This document shows, in pieces, positions 1 to 7,636 of a DNA stretch of 64,000 nucleotides. The DNA is from CAWKGV01 sp963849305 (GTDB lineage Bacteria > Pseudomonadota > Alphaproteobacteria > Acetobacterales > Acetobacteraceae): the NCBI GenBank assembly GCA_963849305.1, contig CAWKGV010000023.1, positions 124,001 through 188,000 of the forward strand. The letters are read 5' to 3'. Each line of letters starts with the position of its first letter. The stretch's first letter is position 1. The notes below the pieces were generated by a model that did not search any database, had not been told where the DNA came from, and saw only the letters and a program-made list of their open reading frames with translations. Made by a program: the position numbers and the translations under genes.

Positions 1-450
1 CACCCGCATCGACTGATCGAACCGCATGTTCTGGTTGACCGAAACGGGCTTGCCCACACGACGTGCGTCCTCGGCTACGACTTGGGCCTCGGCAAAGTCG
101 AGCGCCAGCGGCTTCTGCGCCAAGATCGCGCGGATATGCGGCTGCTTCAGCGCCAGCCGGATCAGTCCCGGCTGGAGATCAGGAGGAAACGCCAGGTCGA
201 GGACCTCGACCTGAGGGTCTTGGATGAGCTGCTCAGGGGTGTCGTGGACGGTCGCGATGTCCCAACGCTCCGCCACTTCCCGAGCCCGTGCGGGTGTCCG
301 CGACGCGATTGCCGTCACCGGGAACCCGGCCTCTGCGTAGGCGGCGAGCTGTATGTCGGCCATGATGAAACCTGCGCCAACCGCACCGATGCGGTACTCG
401 CGGCATCGAATCGGCGGATCCGGCGCGAAGTCGCACGCTGGTGCGCTCAC
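1..450 (-). CDS. Gfo/Idh/MocA family oxidoreductase, N-terminal part (runs off the left edge)
   Basis: A 150-codon open frame begins at a GTG (450-448) behind a GAGGGGAGG ribosome site and runs out of the window without a stop. The N-terminus carries the Rossmann signature IGAVGAGFIM (about residues 22-31). It is followed by the family pattern: AEAGFPVTAIASRT after strand 2, a VEVLDLAFPPDL segment, and AQKPLALDFAEAQVV, which resembles the E-K-P block with Q replacing the usual E. Family members are NAD(P)-dependent dehydrogenases of sugars, inositols or related polyols in the cytoplasm. The substrate cannot be told because the C-terminal domain is outside the window. About 20 extra residues precede the Rossmann strand, so a later start is possible. 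Confidence 0.85.
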   Translation of the reverse strand, partial: MSAPACDFAPDPPIRCREYRIGAVGAGFIMADIQLAAYAEAGFPVTAIASRTPARAREVAERWDIATVHDTPEQLIQDPQVEVLDLAFPPDLQPGLIRLALKQPHIRAILAQKPLALDFAEAQVVAEDARRVGKPVSVNQNMRFDQSMRV

Positions 451-846
451 CGAGACCTCCCCTCATCCCATCGGCCAGAGCGTGTGCCCTCCGGTCAGCG
501 ACGTGGCCGCTTGCGGGCGGCTCTGGCGTCCGCCTCGCCGTGATGATGGCTTCCGATCTCCTCCGATATCAAGGTCCAAGGGCAGAGCGCAATTCGTGAC
601 AGGGACTACATCAAGATACATCAACTATAGTCCCCCGGGCATTGACTCGTCGCGCTCGGACCCGTGGGTTCGGCCGCGAACCTTCTGTCCTGGCAGGGCG
701 ACCTGGCGGCCGCCCAGGCCCCGACGCGCCAGAAGTGCCAACCGAGCAATCGCTTGGGGCTGTGAGCTACGTCATACCCTCCCTATCCAAGTCGGGACGA
801 TGCTGCGCTGTGCCGGTGATCGTGCCGGCAAACGGAGGCAGCCGCG
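451..846. other. Intergenic stretch, no gene recognised
   Basis: About 400 bases lie between the leftward oxidoreductase and a rightward 46-aa gene. Frames here are short, arginine-rich and overlap one another, which is what high-GC noise looks like. Promoters for the two divergent genes are presumably here. An AT-richer patch near 605-635 is the most promoter-like part, but I see no confident -35/-10 pair. Confidence 0.4.
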
Positions 847-987
847 ATGTACGATATCGACCCGCGCGACCTGGAGTGGTTGAGCCCGTCCCAGCCGGTC
901 GGCGGCGGTCGCGGCGTGAACTGGCCCCTAATCGTCGCGCTTCTCCTTGCTCTTCTCGTCACGATCAAGCTCGTCGCCGGCCTCTGA
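847..987 (+). CDS. Small single-span membrane protein (46 aa), function unknown
   Basis: An ATG at 847 follows a good GGAGG site (834-838) and opens 46 codons to a TGA at 985-987. Residues 1-25 are polar (MYDIDPRDLEWLSPSQP, then a glycine-rich VGGGRG). Residues 26-44 form one hydrophobic helix (WPLIVALLLALLVTIKLVAG), so the product is most likely a one-span inner-membrane peptide with a short acidic cytoplasmic head. It ends six bases before the convergent GST gene. I recognise no family. The strong ribosome site and clean membrane helix favour a real gene over chance. Confidence 0.6.
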   Translation: MYDIDPRDLEWLSPSQPVGGGRGVNWPLIVALLLALLVTIKLVAGL

Positions 988-993
988 CCGTCG

Positions 994-1629
994 TTAGACG
1001 ATCGCCCGCGCTATGTGCTCCTTGTAAACCGGTCGCGCGAGCAGCCGCTCGTACCAGACGCGTAGGTTGGGGATGTCCGGCCGGTCGAACTCCATGTTCA
1101 GCCAGCGATGGACGTGTACACCCCAGGTGATATCGGCGAGCGTCGGCTGGTCCCCGCAGATGTAAGGATGACGGCCAAGCTCGGTGCCGATCATGCCCCA
1201 AGCGCGCGCGGCCTCCCCGATCGCCTGGGCAATGGCGGCGTGGTCGCGCCTCTCGGGCGGGGTACGGATCAGGCCCTGGAAAATAACGCTCTGCGGTCGG
1301 TTCATCACCGTCTGCTGGGCGTCCATCCAGCGATCGACGTTGGCTCGCGCCTGAGCGTCCCTCGGCCACCAGGCGGTGTCGGGCGGATGGGCGGCGCAGA
1401 GATAACGCAGCACCGCGTTGCTCTCCCAAAGCGTGAACCCGTCTTCCTGCAACGTGGGCACCAGCCCGGTGGGGTTCATCGCCCGGTACTCGGGCGTGTC
1501 GGTTTGTCCGAACGGGCCACCGACGTCGATCCGCTCGTAAGGGAGCCGCAACTCCTCCAACAGCCAGATCACCTTCATGACGTTGCTGGACGTCGAGCGG
1601 CCCCACAGGACGCGGCGCATTGGCTTCAT
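994..1629 (-). CDS. Glutathione S-transferase family protein
   Basis: 211 aa, start ATG at 1629 with GGGGGAG directly upstream; an upstream in-frame extension lacks family similarity and was dropped. The thioredoxin-fold half shows the N-terminal active region GRSTSSNVMKV (10-20), NPTGLVPTL (52-60, cis-Pro loop) and ESNAVLRYL (69-77, glutathione gamma-glutamyl contact). The helical C-terminal half follows, with the conserved LADITWGVHVHRWL block. Known members conjugate glutathione to electrophiles or reduce peroxides in the cytosol. The substrate is unknown. It is convergent with the 46-aa gene and divergent from dsbB (about 70 bp between starts). Confidence 0.88.
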   Translation of the reverse strand: MKPMRRVLWGRSTSSNVMKVIWLLEELRLPYERIDVGGPFGQTDTPEYRAMNPTGLVPTLQEDGFTLWESNAVLRYLCAAHPPDTAWWPRDAQARANVDRWMDAQQTVMNRPQSVIFQGLIRTPPERRDHAAIAQAIGEAARAWGMIGTELGRHPYICGDQPTLADITWGVHVHRWLNMEFDRPDIPNLRVWYERLLARPVYKEHIARAIV

Positions 1630-1699
1630 CTCCCCCGAGTGCGATCGGAGCAACCCTAGGCGGGTTGCGCCACAGGCGGAAGCGGAGCATGTCGCGTGG

Positions 1700-2200
1700 A
1701 TGCGCGCGCAGCCGACCCGCCTGATCGCCATGCTCTCGGCGATTGCCGCCGCGCTCGCCCTTGCCGTGGCCCTTGGGTCGCAGCATTGGGGCGGATTAAT
1801 GCCTTGCGCTCTTTGTCTCCTGGAGCGATGGCCCTACCGCGTCGCGATCATCCTTGGCCTCGCCGCGGTCGTATTGCCGGTGGCAGTGGCACGCTGGGCG
1901 CTGTGGCTGCTGGTCCTGACGCTCGTAGCGGGAGCGGCCTTGGCAGCGGTCCATGTCGGGGTGGAGCAGGGGCTCTGGCCAAGCCCGCTGCCGGAATGCG
2001 CGGCGCCGCATATTACGTCCGGCAGCATCACTCAGATGCTCGCGGCCATGCCGACCCGCCCATCCAAGCCGTGCGATGCGCCTACCTACCTTGTTCCCGG
2101 TTTGCCGCTCTCGATGGCGGCGATGGACCTGCTTTACGCCCTGTGCTTCGCGGGTCTGCTCGCCATCTCCTTGATAGGCAGCAGGCGGGGGATGCGATGA
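1700..2200 (+). CDS. dsbB: Disulfide bond formation protein B (DsbB)
   Basis: 166 aa with four predicted membrane helices (about 9-26, 45-64, 66-86, 141-160). The first periplasmic loop carries the CxxC pair C36-A-L-C39, and the second periplasmic loop carries C100 and C125. This is the cysteine arrangement by which DsbB reoxidises DsbA and passes electrons to ubiquinone. The ATG at 1700 puts helix 1 right at the N-terminus; an upstream in-frame extension would add an unlikely polar leader. The stop overlaps the start of coq7 (ATGA), so a ubiquinone-reducing enzyme is co-transcribed with a ubiquinone-biosynthesis enzyme. Confidence 0.93.
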   Translation: MRAQPTRLIAMLSAIAAALALAVALGSQHWGGLMPCALCLLERWPYRVAIILGLAAVVLPVAVARWALWLLVLTLVAGAALAAVHVGVEQGLWPSPLPECAAPHITSGSITQMLAAMPTRPSKPCDAPTYLVPGLPLSMAAMDLLYALCFAGLLAISLIGSRRGMR

Positions 2201-2745
2201 GCGAAGCGCGCAGACGCTTGCCAGGTGAACCACCCGAGGCAAACGCCGTGGAGCGCATGGTCCGGGTCGATCATGCCGGCGAATACGGTGCGGCCCGCAT
2301 CTATGCCGGCCAGCTCGCCGTGCTCGGTCGCCGACCTGATGCTGGCGTCCTGCGTCAGATGCAGGAGCAGGAGCAGCGCCATTTGGAGACGTTCCAGGAG
2401 CTGGTAGCGCGTCGCCGCATTCGCCCGACCGCGCTGTTGCCGCTCTGGCACATCGCTGGCTTCGCACTGGGCGCCGCGACGGCCGCCTTGGGCGAGCGTG
2501 CCGCGATGGCCTGCACCGTTGCAGTAGAAGAGGCCATCGATGCGCATTATGCGCGCCAGGTCGCTGCGCTGGACGAAGGCGAGGCGGAACTGCGTTCCAC
2601 GATCGAGCGGTTCCGCGCCGAGGAGCTGGAGCACCGCGACATCGGCCTGGCGCACGGGGCCGAACGAGCGCCGGGCTATCGGCTGCTCGCGGCGGCGATC
2701 AAGGCGGGGTGCCGGGCGGCGATCGCGCTGAGTGAGCGGGTTTAG
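2197..2745 (+). CDS. coq7: Demethoxyubiquinone hydroxylase, COQ7 family
   Basis: 182 aa, start ATG overlapping the dsbB stop by four bases. All ligands of the COQ7 di-iron centre are visible in the usual order: E29, E59-x-x-H62, E111 and E143-x-x-H146. The enzyme hydroxylates C6 of the demethoxyubiquinone ring, the penultimate step of ubiquinone synthesis, as a monotopic inner-membrane protein. Length matches bacterial COQ7 (about 170-220 aa). It fills the role that UbiF plays in enterobacteria. It is convergent with the DUF1491 gene 24 bases downstream. Confidence 0.95.
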   Translation: MSEARRRLPGEPPEANAVERMVRVDHAGEYGAARIYAGQLAVLGRRPDAGVLRQMQEQEQRHLETFQELVARRRIRPTALLPLWHIAGFALGAATAALGERAAMACTVAVEEAIDAHYARQVAALDEGEAELRSTIERFRAEELEHRDIGLAHGAERAPGYRLLAAAIKAGCRAAIALSERV

Positions 2746-2769
2746 CTCGCGTGGCGCCTCGCCTGGCGG

Positions 2770-3105
2770 TCACACGATCTTCGCCTCGAACGGCGGCAAC
2801 AACTCGGGCGTCTCGAACTCGACCACCCACAAGTCCGGGTCATAGCGCACCTGACGAGCGACATAGGCGTCCGTCGCCGCCTGATCGACCGGATCGGCGC
2901 CGGTCCCACGCATCCAGGCGGCGGTTCCGTCAGCCGCGCGCACCTGCGACAGCACGCAAAGCCCCTCCCGCCCGTGCAGCACGACCAGGATACCGCCCGA
3001 ATCGGCGTCTCCCTTGCGCAGCACCATGCCAGGCCGCCCGCCCAAGTCACCCAGCCGCAGCGCCATCTGCACCCAGAGCCGGGCTTTCACCCGCGGCTCG
3101 CTCAT
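2770..3105 (-). CDS. DUF1491 family protein
   Basis: 111 aa starting at the ATG complement of 3103-3105. The frame is open much further upstream, but only this part looks like a protein of this group. It matches the alphaproteobacterial DUF1491 pattern: an early VKARLWVQMALR segment, GGILVVLHGREGLCVLSQV, and a DAYVARQVRYDPDLWVVEFE motif near the C-terminus. The family is cytoplasmic and of unknown role. No operon partner is evident: coq7 converges on one side and the ABC importer is divergent on the other. Confidence 0.85.
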   Translation of the reverse strand: MSEPRVKARLWVQMALRLGDLGGRPGMVLRKGDADSGGILVVLHGREGLCVLSQVRAADGTAAWMRGTGADPVDQAATDAYVARQVRYDPDLWVVEFETPELLPPFEAKIV

Positions 3106-3301
3106 GGCGCGGCCAGTCTCCCTCTTTCCACCGGCAATGCGTGGCCGGTGATGCTGCCCGCCCCCGGGCCGACCGCCTCGGCGGCTTCGGCAGGCGTTGT
3201 CATCGGCCAGATTGGTAGGCCCTGCATCATCTATCCCCACGCACCCGTCTTCAGGCAGGATAAGCGCGGACGACCCGCCAACCCAGCCCGGAGAATGCGG
3301 A

Positions 3302-4303
3302 ATGCGCAGCGCCGCCGCTCTGATCGCCCTGCTGATCGCCGCCCTGATCGCCCGCGCAGCTCCGGCTGCGGCCAACGACCATATTCGTTTCGGACTCGAT
3401 TGGAAGGCCGAGGCCGAATATGGCGGCTACTACCAAGCCGCCGCGACCGGAATATACGCCAAGCACGGACTCGACGTGACCATCGAGCAGGGCGGGCCTC
3501 AGGTGAACCACACGCAACTGCTGATCGCCGGGCGGCTCGATTTCAACATCTGCTCCAATTCGCTGCTGGCGCTGAACTTCGTCAAGGAGGGCATCCCGTT
3601 CCGCGCGGTGGCGGCGATGTTCCAAAAGGATCCCTCGGTCCTGATCGCTCATCCGGGCCAAGGCAACAACTCGTTCGCGGCGCTAAAGGGCAAGCCGATC
3701 ATGATCAGCTCGGACACACGCGCTGGCTGGTGGAACTTCCTGAAGGCGAAATTCGACTATAGCGATGCGCAAATCCGGCCATACACCTTCAACCTCGCAC
3801 CGTTCCTTTCGAACCCGAAGGCGATCCAGCAGGGTTTCCTTGGGTCCGAGCCGTTCTCGATCGCGCAGGCGACCGGGCAGAAGCCGGTCGTCCTGCTGGT
3901 CGCCGATGCCGGTTATCAGGGCTACGCGAGCCTGATCGCCACGTCCGACAAGAACATCAACGGGCGTCCGGACCTCGTGCAACGCTTCGTCGATGCCTCG
4001 ATCGAGGGTTGGTACTCCTACCTCTTCGGCGACCCCACGCCTGGCAACGACGCGATCAAGAAAGCGAACCCGGAAATGACCGATGCGCTGATCGCTTATG
4101 GCCGCGAGTCGATGAAGACGCACGGCATCCTCGATTCCAGCGCGGCCCTTAAGGACGGAATCGGCGCGATGACCAATGCGCGCTGGCAGGACTTCTATCA
4201 GTCGATGGCCGCCGTCGGGCTGTATCCGAAAGGCATGGACTACAAGAACGCCTATACATTGCAGTTCGTAGACAAGAAGGTCGGCATGGAGATGAAGCAC
4301 TGA
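3302..4303 (+). CDS. ABC transporter substrate-binding protein, NMT1/ThiY-like
   Basis: 333 aa with a clear signal peptide (MRSAAALIALLIAALIARAAPAAA, cleavage near 24-25) and a GGAG ribosome site before the ATG at 3302. The mature protein begins HIRFGLDWKAEAEYGGYYQA, the NMT1/THI5-like fold that binds pyrimidine moieties, nitrate, taurine or sulfonates. It then shows GVIYAKHGLDV-type and GRLDFNICSN segments typical of the ThiY branch. The protein would be periplasmic and deliver ligand to the permease/ATPase encoded immediately downstream. A hydroxymethylpyrimidine or other vitamin precursor is the likeliest substrate by resemblance, but no thiamine riboswitch was recognised upstream, so the ligand remains open. 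Confidence 0.85.
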   Translation: MRSAAALIALLIAALIARAAPAAANDHIRFGLDWKAEAEYGGYYQAAATGIYAKHGLDVTIEQGGPQVNHTQLLIAGRLDFNICSNSLLALNFVKEGIPFRAVAAMFQKDPSVLIAHPGQGNNSFAALKGKPIMISSDTRAGWWNFLKAKFDYSDAQIRPYTFNLAPFLSNPKAIQQGFLGSEPFSIAQATGQKPVVLLVADAGYQGYASLIATSDKNINGRPDLVQRFVDASIEGWYSYLFGDPTPGNDAIKKANPEMTDALIAYGRESMKTHGILDSSAALKDGIGAMTNARWQDFYQSMAAVGLYPKGMDYKNAYTLQFVDKKVGMEMKH

Positions 4304-4304
4304 G

Positions 4305-5048
4305 GTGCTGCTGCGAATTGCCTCGATCAACCGCCGGTTCCCTGGCGGCACGGAAGCCTTGCGCGACATCTCGCTCGATATCGCCGAGCGCGATTTCATC
4401 GCCCTTCTCGGGCCGTCGGGCTGCGGCAAGTCGACGCTGCTCCGGCTGATCGCGGGCCTGGATCGGCCGGACTCCGGATTGCTCGCGTGGGGCGAGGGAC
4501 GCCCGCCCGAGCCGGGGGAGATCGGCTTCGTGTTCCAAGATGCGACGCTGCTGCCTTGGGCAAGCGCGGAGGACAATGTGTTCCTGCCGTTGCGGCTGCG
4601 CGGGTTCAGTCGGGCGCGCGCGTCCGAGGAGGTGCGCGCGGCGCTGGAGCGGGTCGGCCTGCAAGGGTTCGAGCAGGCGCGCCCACGCCAGCTCTCGGGC
4701 GGGATGCGGATGCGGGTCTCGATCGCGCGCGCGCTGGTCACGCGCCCCCGGCTCCTCCTGATGGACGAGCCCTTCGCCGCGCTTGACGAGTTCACCCGCC
4801 ATCGCTTGCAGGCGGACTTGCTCGCGCTTTGGCAGGGCGTCGCCTGTACCGTGGTATTCGTCACCCATTCGATCTACGAGGCGTCATTCCTTGCCCGCCG
4901 CATCGTTCTCATGACGCCTCGCCCCGGTCGGATCGCGCGCGAGATCGCCTCCTCGCTCCGGCCCCTCCCGGAGACGCGGCTCGATCCCGCTTACGCCAGG
5001 CTGGTCGCCGAGGTGTCGCGCGGCATGGAGGCCGTGCTGTCGGCATGA
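4305..5048 (+). CDS. ABC transporter ATP-binding protein
   Basis: 247 aa beginning at a GTG one base after the stop of the binding-protein gene. All nucleotide-binding motifs are present: Walker A GPSGCGKST (36-44), Q-loop Q78, signature LSGGM (130-134), Walker B LLLMDEP (150-156) and the switch histidine in VFVTHS (near 188). It groups with the SsuB/TauB/ThiZ type of ATPases that power uptake of small organics. Spacing and overlap place it in one operon with the binding protein and permease. Confidence 0.93.
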   Translation: MLLRIASINRRFPGGTEALRDISLDIAERDFIALLGPSGCGKSTLLRLIAGLDRPDSGLLAWGEGRPPEPGEIGFVFQDATLLPWASAEDNVFLPLRLRGFSRARASEEVRAALERVGLQGFEQARPRQLSGGMRMRVSIARALVTRPRLLLMDEPFAALDEFTRHRLQADLLALWQGVACTVVFVTHSIYEASFLARRIVLMTPRPGRIAREIASSLRPLPETRLDPAYARLVAEVSRGMEAVLSA

Positions 5049-5809
5049 CCCGAAGGATCGAACGAATCGCGCCGGCGATGTTCGGGTTTGCGGCGCTTGT
5101 GGCCTGGGAGGCGCTGGTACGTGCCTTCCACATCCCTGGATATCTGTTGCCAGGACCAATCGCGATCGTAAATGCATTCATCGCCGATCCGCGCGGGCTG
5201 CTCGCGGCGCTGGTCTCGACCCTGATCGTGACGTTCGTTGCACTTGTGCTGGCGGCGACGCTCGGCGTGATGCTCGCTCTCGCGATGGAGTTGAGCCGGC
5301 TGGCCCGCGCGGCGCTCCAGCCTTGGGCGGTGGTATTGCAGGTCACCCCGATCGTGGCGATTGCACCGTTGATCATCGTACTGGTCGGCGATCCGTTCAG
5401 CTCGCTGGTCGTTTGCGCCACCATCGTCGCGTTCTTCCCGGTCTTCGCGAACACCGCCTCGGGCCTGGCCTCGGCGCCGCCGGAGTTGGCAGACCTGTTC
5501 CGGCTGTACGGCGGCGGGCGGTGGAAGACGCTGTTCCTGCTGCGGCTGCCGGCGGCGCTGCCTTTTTTCATGGCGGGGCTGCGCATCTCGGGCGGGCTGG
5601 CGCTGGTAGGTGCGGTGGTAGCCGAGTTCGTCGCAGGCTCCGGCGGCTTCGCCTCGGGGCTGGCGTACCGCATCCTTGAGGCCGGCTACCGGCTGGAGAT
5701 CCCGCGCATGTTCGCCGCCCTGGTCCTGCTCGCGCTCGCCGGCATCGCGATCAATGCGGGGTTGGGGGCGCTCGGCAGACTGGTCTTGCGCTGGCAGGGG
5801 GAGATATGA
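5045..5809 (+). CDS. ABC transporter permease
   Basis: 254 aa; the ATG at 5045 overlaps the ATPase stop by four bases. About six hydrophobic helices are visible, with the cytoplasmic EAA-type coupling loop ASAPPELADLFRLYGGGRWK followed by LPAALPFFMAGLRIS (residues about 142-180), as in the SsuC/TauC/ThiX permease family. It should form the membrane channel of the importer with the two upstream genes. Its last 59 bases overlap the 3' end of the convergent gene on the other strand. Confidence 0.92.
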   Translation: MTRRIERIAPAMFGFAALVAWEALVRAFHIPGYLLPGPIAIVNAFIADPRGLLAALVSTLIVTFVALVLAATLGVMLALAMELSRLARAALQPWAVVLQVTPIVAIAPLIIVLVGDPFSSLVVCATIVAFFPVFANTASGLASAPPELADLFRLYGGGRWKTLFLLRLPAALPFFMAGLRISGGLALVGAVVAEFVAGSGGFASGLAYRILEAGYRLEIPRMFAALVLLALAGIAINAGLGALGRLVLRWQGEI

Positions 5810-7565
5810 AGACCGGCGCGGGGCGGGGCTTCGACGCAATCAACGGACAAGCCAGGATGGCATCTCCGTCGAGATTGGAAGGGATCCGCGCGCACCTCGG
5901 CCCGCGTTCCAGTCCGTAGAAGCGCAATGCTGCGTCCGCCGCACCCGGATTGGCGTCGGGTTGTTCGAGACCCCAGAGCGGGCCGGAGTGCCTCTCGATC
6001 GTCTGAGCCACGGTACGCTGCAACTCATCGTCGAGATCAGGGCGGACCAGGTTGTTGTAAACGCCGACGTAACGGACATATGGGGGACCGAAGACTGCGA
6101 CATAAGCCATGGGGGCGGGGTCGAGCAGCAGCACCAAGCTGCCGGATGGGAAGTGCGGCGGGCGCACATCGGCTGCGGCTGTGCCGGGTTGCGCGCGTCC
6201 CCAGTCGGGATAAATCGTGCCAATCATCACCGCCGCGACCAACCCGGCGAAAGCGACGGGAGCCGTCGCGGCCGGGCGCATCCGCCGGAGCAGGGGAGCG
6301 AGCGCCAGGGCGACCGGAATGCCCGCTAGCAACTCGATCGTGGCCAGGTAGCGCAGAACAGAAAACTGGGCTTCCCATAGCGCGAAGGAGACGCTCCAGA
6401 ACGTCAAAAGCGACATTTCGCACCGGCGGAGCCGTTCCCGCCGCATCGCCGTGCGCAGCAGCACGGCCGCCCAACCGATCCAGGCGAGCGCAAACCGCGC
6501 GTCCCGCATGGGAAGCTCCGTGGTGAAGCACCCAGGCTTGCTGGCCCAGAAGAAGGGATAGGCAAGTGCCTGCTCCAACGAGCGCGGAAGGAACCGGGTA
6601 TCGGTCATGCGCTTGGGCGGACCCCACGAGGAGCCGAACAGATCGTTGAAGTAGGGGAACAGCGGATTCCCGGTGCGTTGCCAAACAGCCCACCACCACC
6701 ACGCGCCGGCCAGCAGACCAGCGCCGGCGCCAAGCCCAAGCAGGAATGCGCTTATGGCTCGTGTGCGTCGCTCCGAGCAGGTGAGCAAAGTCACCGCGAG
6801 TCCCGCCGCGTAAGGACATGCGGTCAGCTTCAACCCAACCGCCGCCCCCGCCAGCAGGCCGACCGCTCCGACGCGCCCAAGCCCGCTCCCAATCTCCGAA
6901 GGCTGATCCAGCAGCAGCATCAACGCACCAAGCAGACAGCAGGCCGGAAGCATCTCGCTCATGCCGGTGCCGAGCGTAGGGAGCCCCGCCGCACCGGTGA
7001 CGCCCAGCAGGGTCGCCATCCAGGCCAAGGAAATCCGCCCGGGAAGCATGGGCGGCAGCAGGCGCAACGCAATCCCGAGTGCGAGGAAAGCAGCCAGAGC
7101 GTGCGGCAGCGCCAGCACGGCGTCCAGCAGCGCCGGCCGATCGTTCAGCGTTCGCCGCAGCACGAAGTCGATGATGTCGAGCGCGGGAGCGTAAAAGCTT
7201 TGCAACTGCGCCGGCGCGATGTCGAGCCGGAGTCTGCCATGCAGTGCGGCGAACCCGTTGTAGAGGTGATAGTTGCGCAGATCGTAACTGGCATCCGGGC
7301 CGAAATGCATGGATGCCAGCGCGAATACTGCCGCGAAGACCACGAGTGCCCACAACGGCGCGTGGCGCGCCTGCCGTGCTAGAGGGATTCCTGCGTGGCC
7401 GTCCTTGCCGCTCCGGTCCTCACTCAACCCTGTCCCAGAGAAAAAGGGCTTTGTTCTTCCCCATCTCCCTTTGGGAGAGGGAGGGGTGAGGGCCTCGCGC
7501 GGAACGCAGTCAAGGTGAACCCGCGCCAAATCCGTCGCATAAGGGGATGTCGATGCGTTTTGCAT
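5751..7565 (-). CDS. Polytopic membrane protein, glycosyltransferase-like (GT87/GT39 type), function uncertain
   Basis: 604 aa if read from the ATG at 7565 (GGTGGGG site). About ten hydrophobic helices lie between residues 70 and 450. After the first helix come an FGPDASYDLRNYHLYNGFA loop and an IAPAQLQSFYAPALD segment; an acidic Asp/Arg-rich loop after helix 1 is typical of GT-C lipid-linked sugar transferases, though the family is not certain. The first ~50 codons coincide with a palindromic intergenic repeat (7425-7500), so the true start may lie downstream, just before the first helix near 7370. The 3' end overlaps the ABC permease gene on the other strand by 59 bases. Confidence 0.65.
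   Translation of the reverse strand: MQNASTSPYATDLARVHLDCVPREALTPPSPKGRWGRTKPFFSGTGLSEDRSGKDGHAGIPLARQARHAPLWALVVFAAVFALASMHFGPDASYDLRNYHLYNGFAALHGRLRLDIAPAQLQSFYAPALDIIDFVLRRTLNDRPALLDAVLALPHALAAFLALGIALRLLPPMLPGRISLAWMATLLGVTGAAGLPTLGTGMSEMLPACCLLGALMLLLDQPSEIGSGLGRVGAVGLLAGAAVGLKLTACPYAAGLAVTLLTCSERRTRAISAFLLGLGAGAGLLAGAWWWWAVWQRTGNPLFPYFNDLFGSSWGPPKRMTDTRFLPRSLEQALAYPFFWASKPGCFTTELPMRDARFALAWIGWAAVLLRTAMRRERLRRCEMSLLTFWSVSFALWEAQFSVLRYLATIELLAGIPVALALAPLLRRMRPAATAPVAFAGLVAAVMIGTIYPDWGRAQPGTAAADVRPPHFPSGSLVLLLDPAPMAYVAVFGPPYVRYVGVYNNLVRPDLDDELQRTVAQTIERHSGPLWGLEQPDANPGAADAALRFYGLERGPRCARIPSNLDGDAILACPLIASKPRPAPVFISPPASARPVCRAPPTPH
7425..7502. repeat. Palindromic GGGAGAGGG-type intergenic repeat
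   Basis: The core is an inverted repeat, CCTCTCCC read against GGGAGAGG, around the centre at 7465-7485 (ATCTCCCTTTGGGAGAGG). It is flanked by CTCAACCCTGTCCC on the left and GGGTGAGGGC on the right. Elements of this design are common small palindromes in high-GC proteobacterial genomes. It sits inside the 5' end of the glycosyltransferase-like frame, which stays open through it. Confidence 0.55.
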
Positions 7566-7636
7566 GATCAATCCCCACCAGCCTGAGGCGGGCGGGTTGC
7601 GGAAGAGTTAAGCCTGGTCGCGGTCCGCGACGCGGA

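Noticed and set aside
3180..3301. A thiamine riboswitch before the NMT1/ThiY-like importer
   Set aside because: I found no convincing CUGAGA...ACCUGA-type core in the leader, so no riboswitch is claimed.
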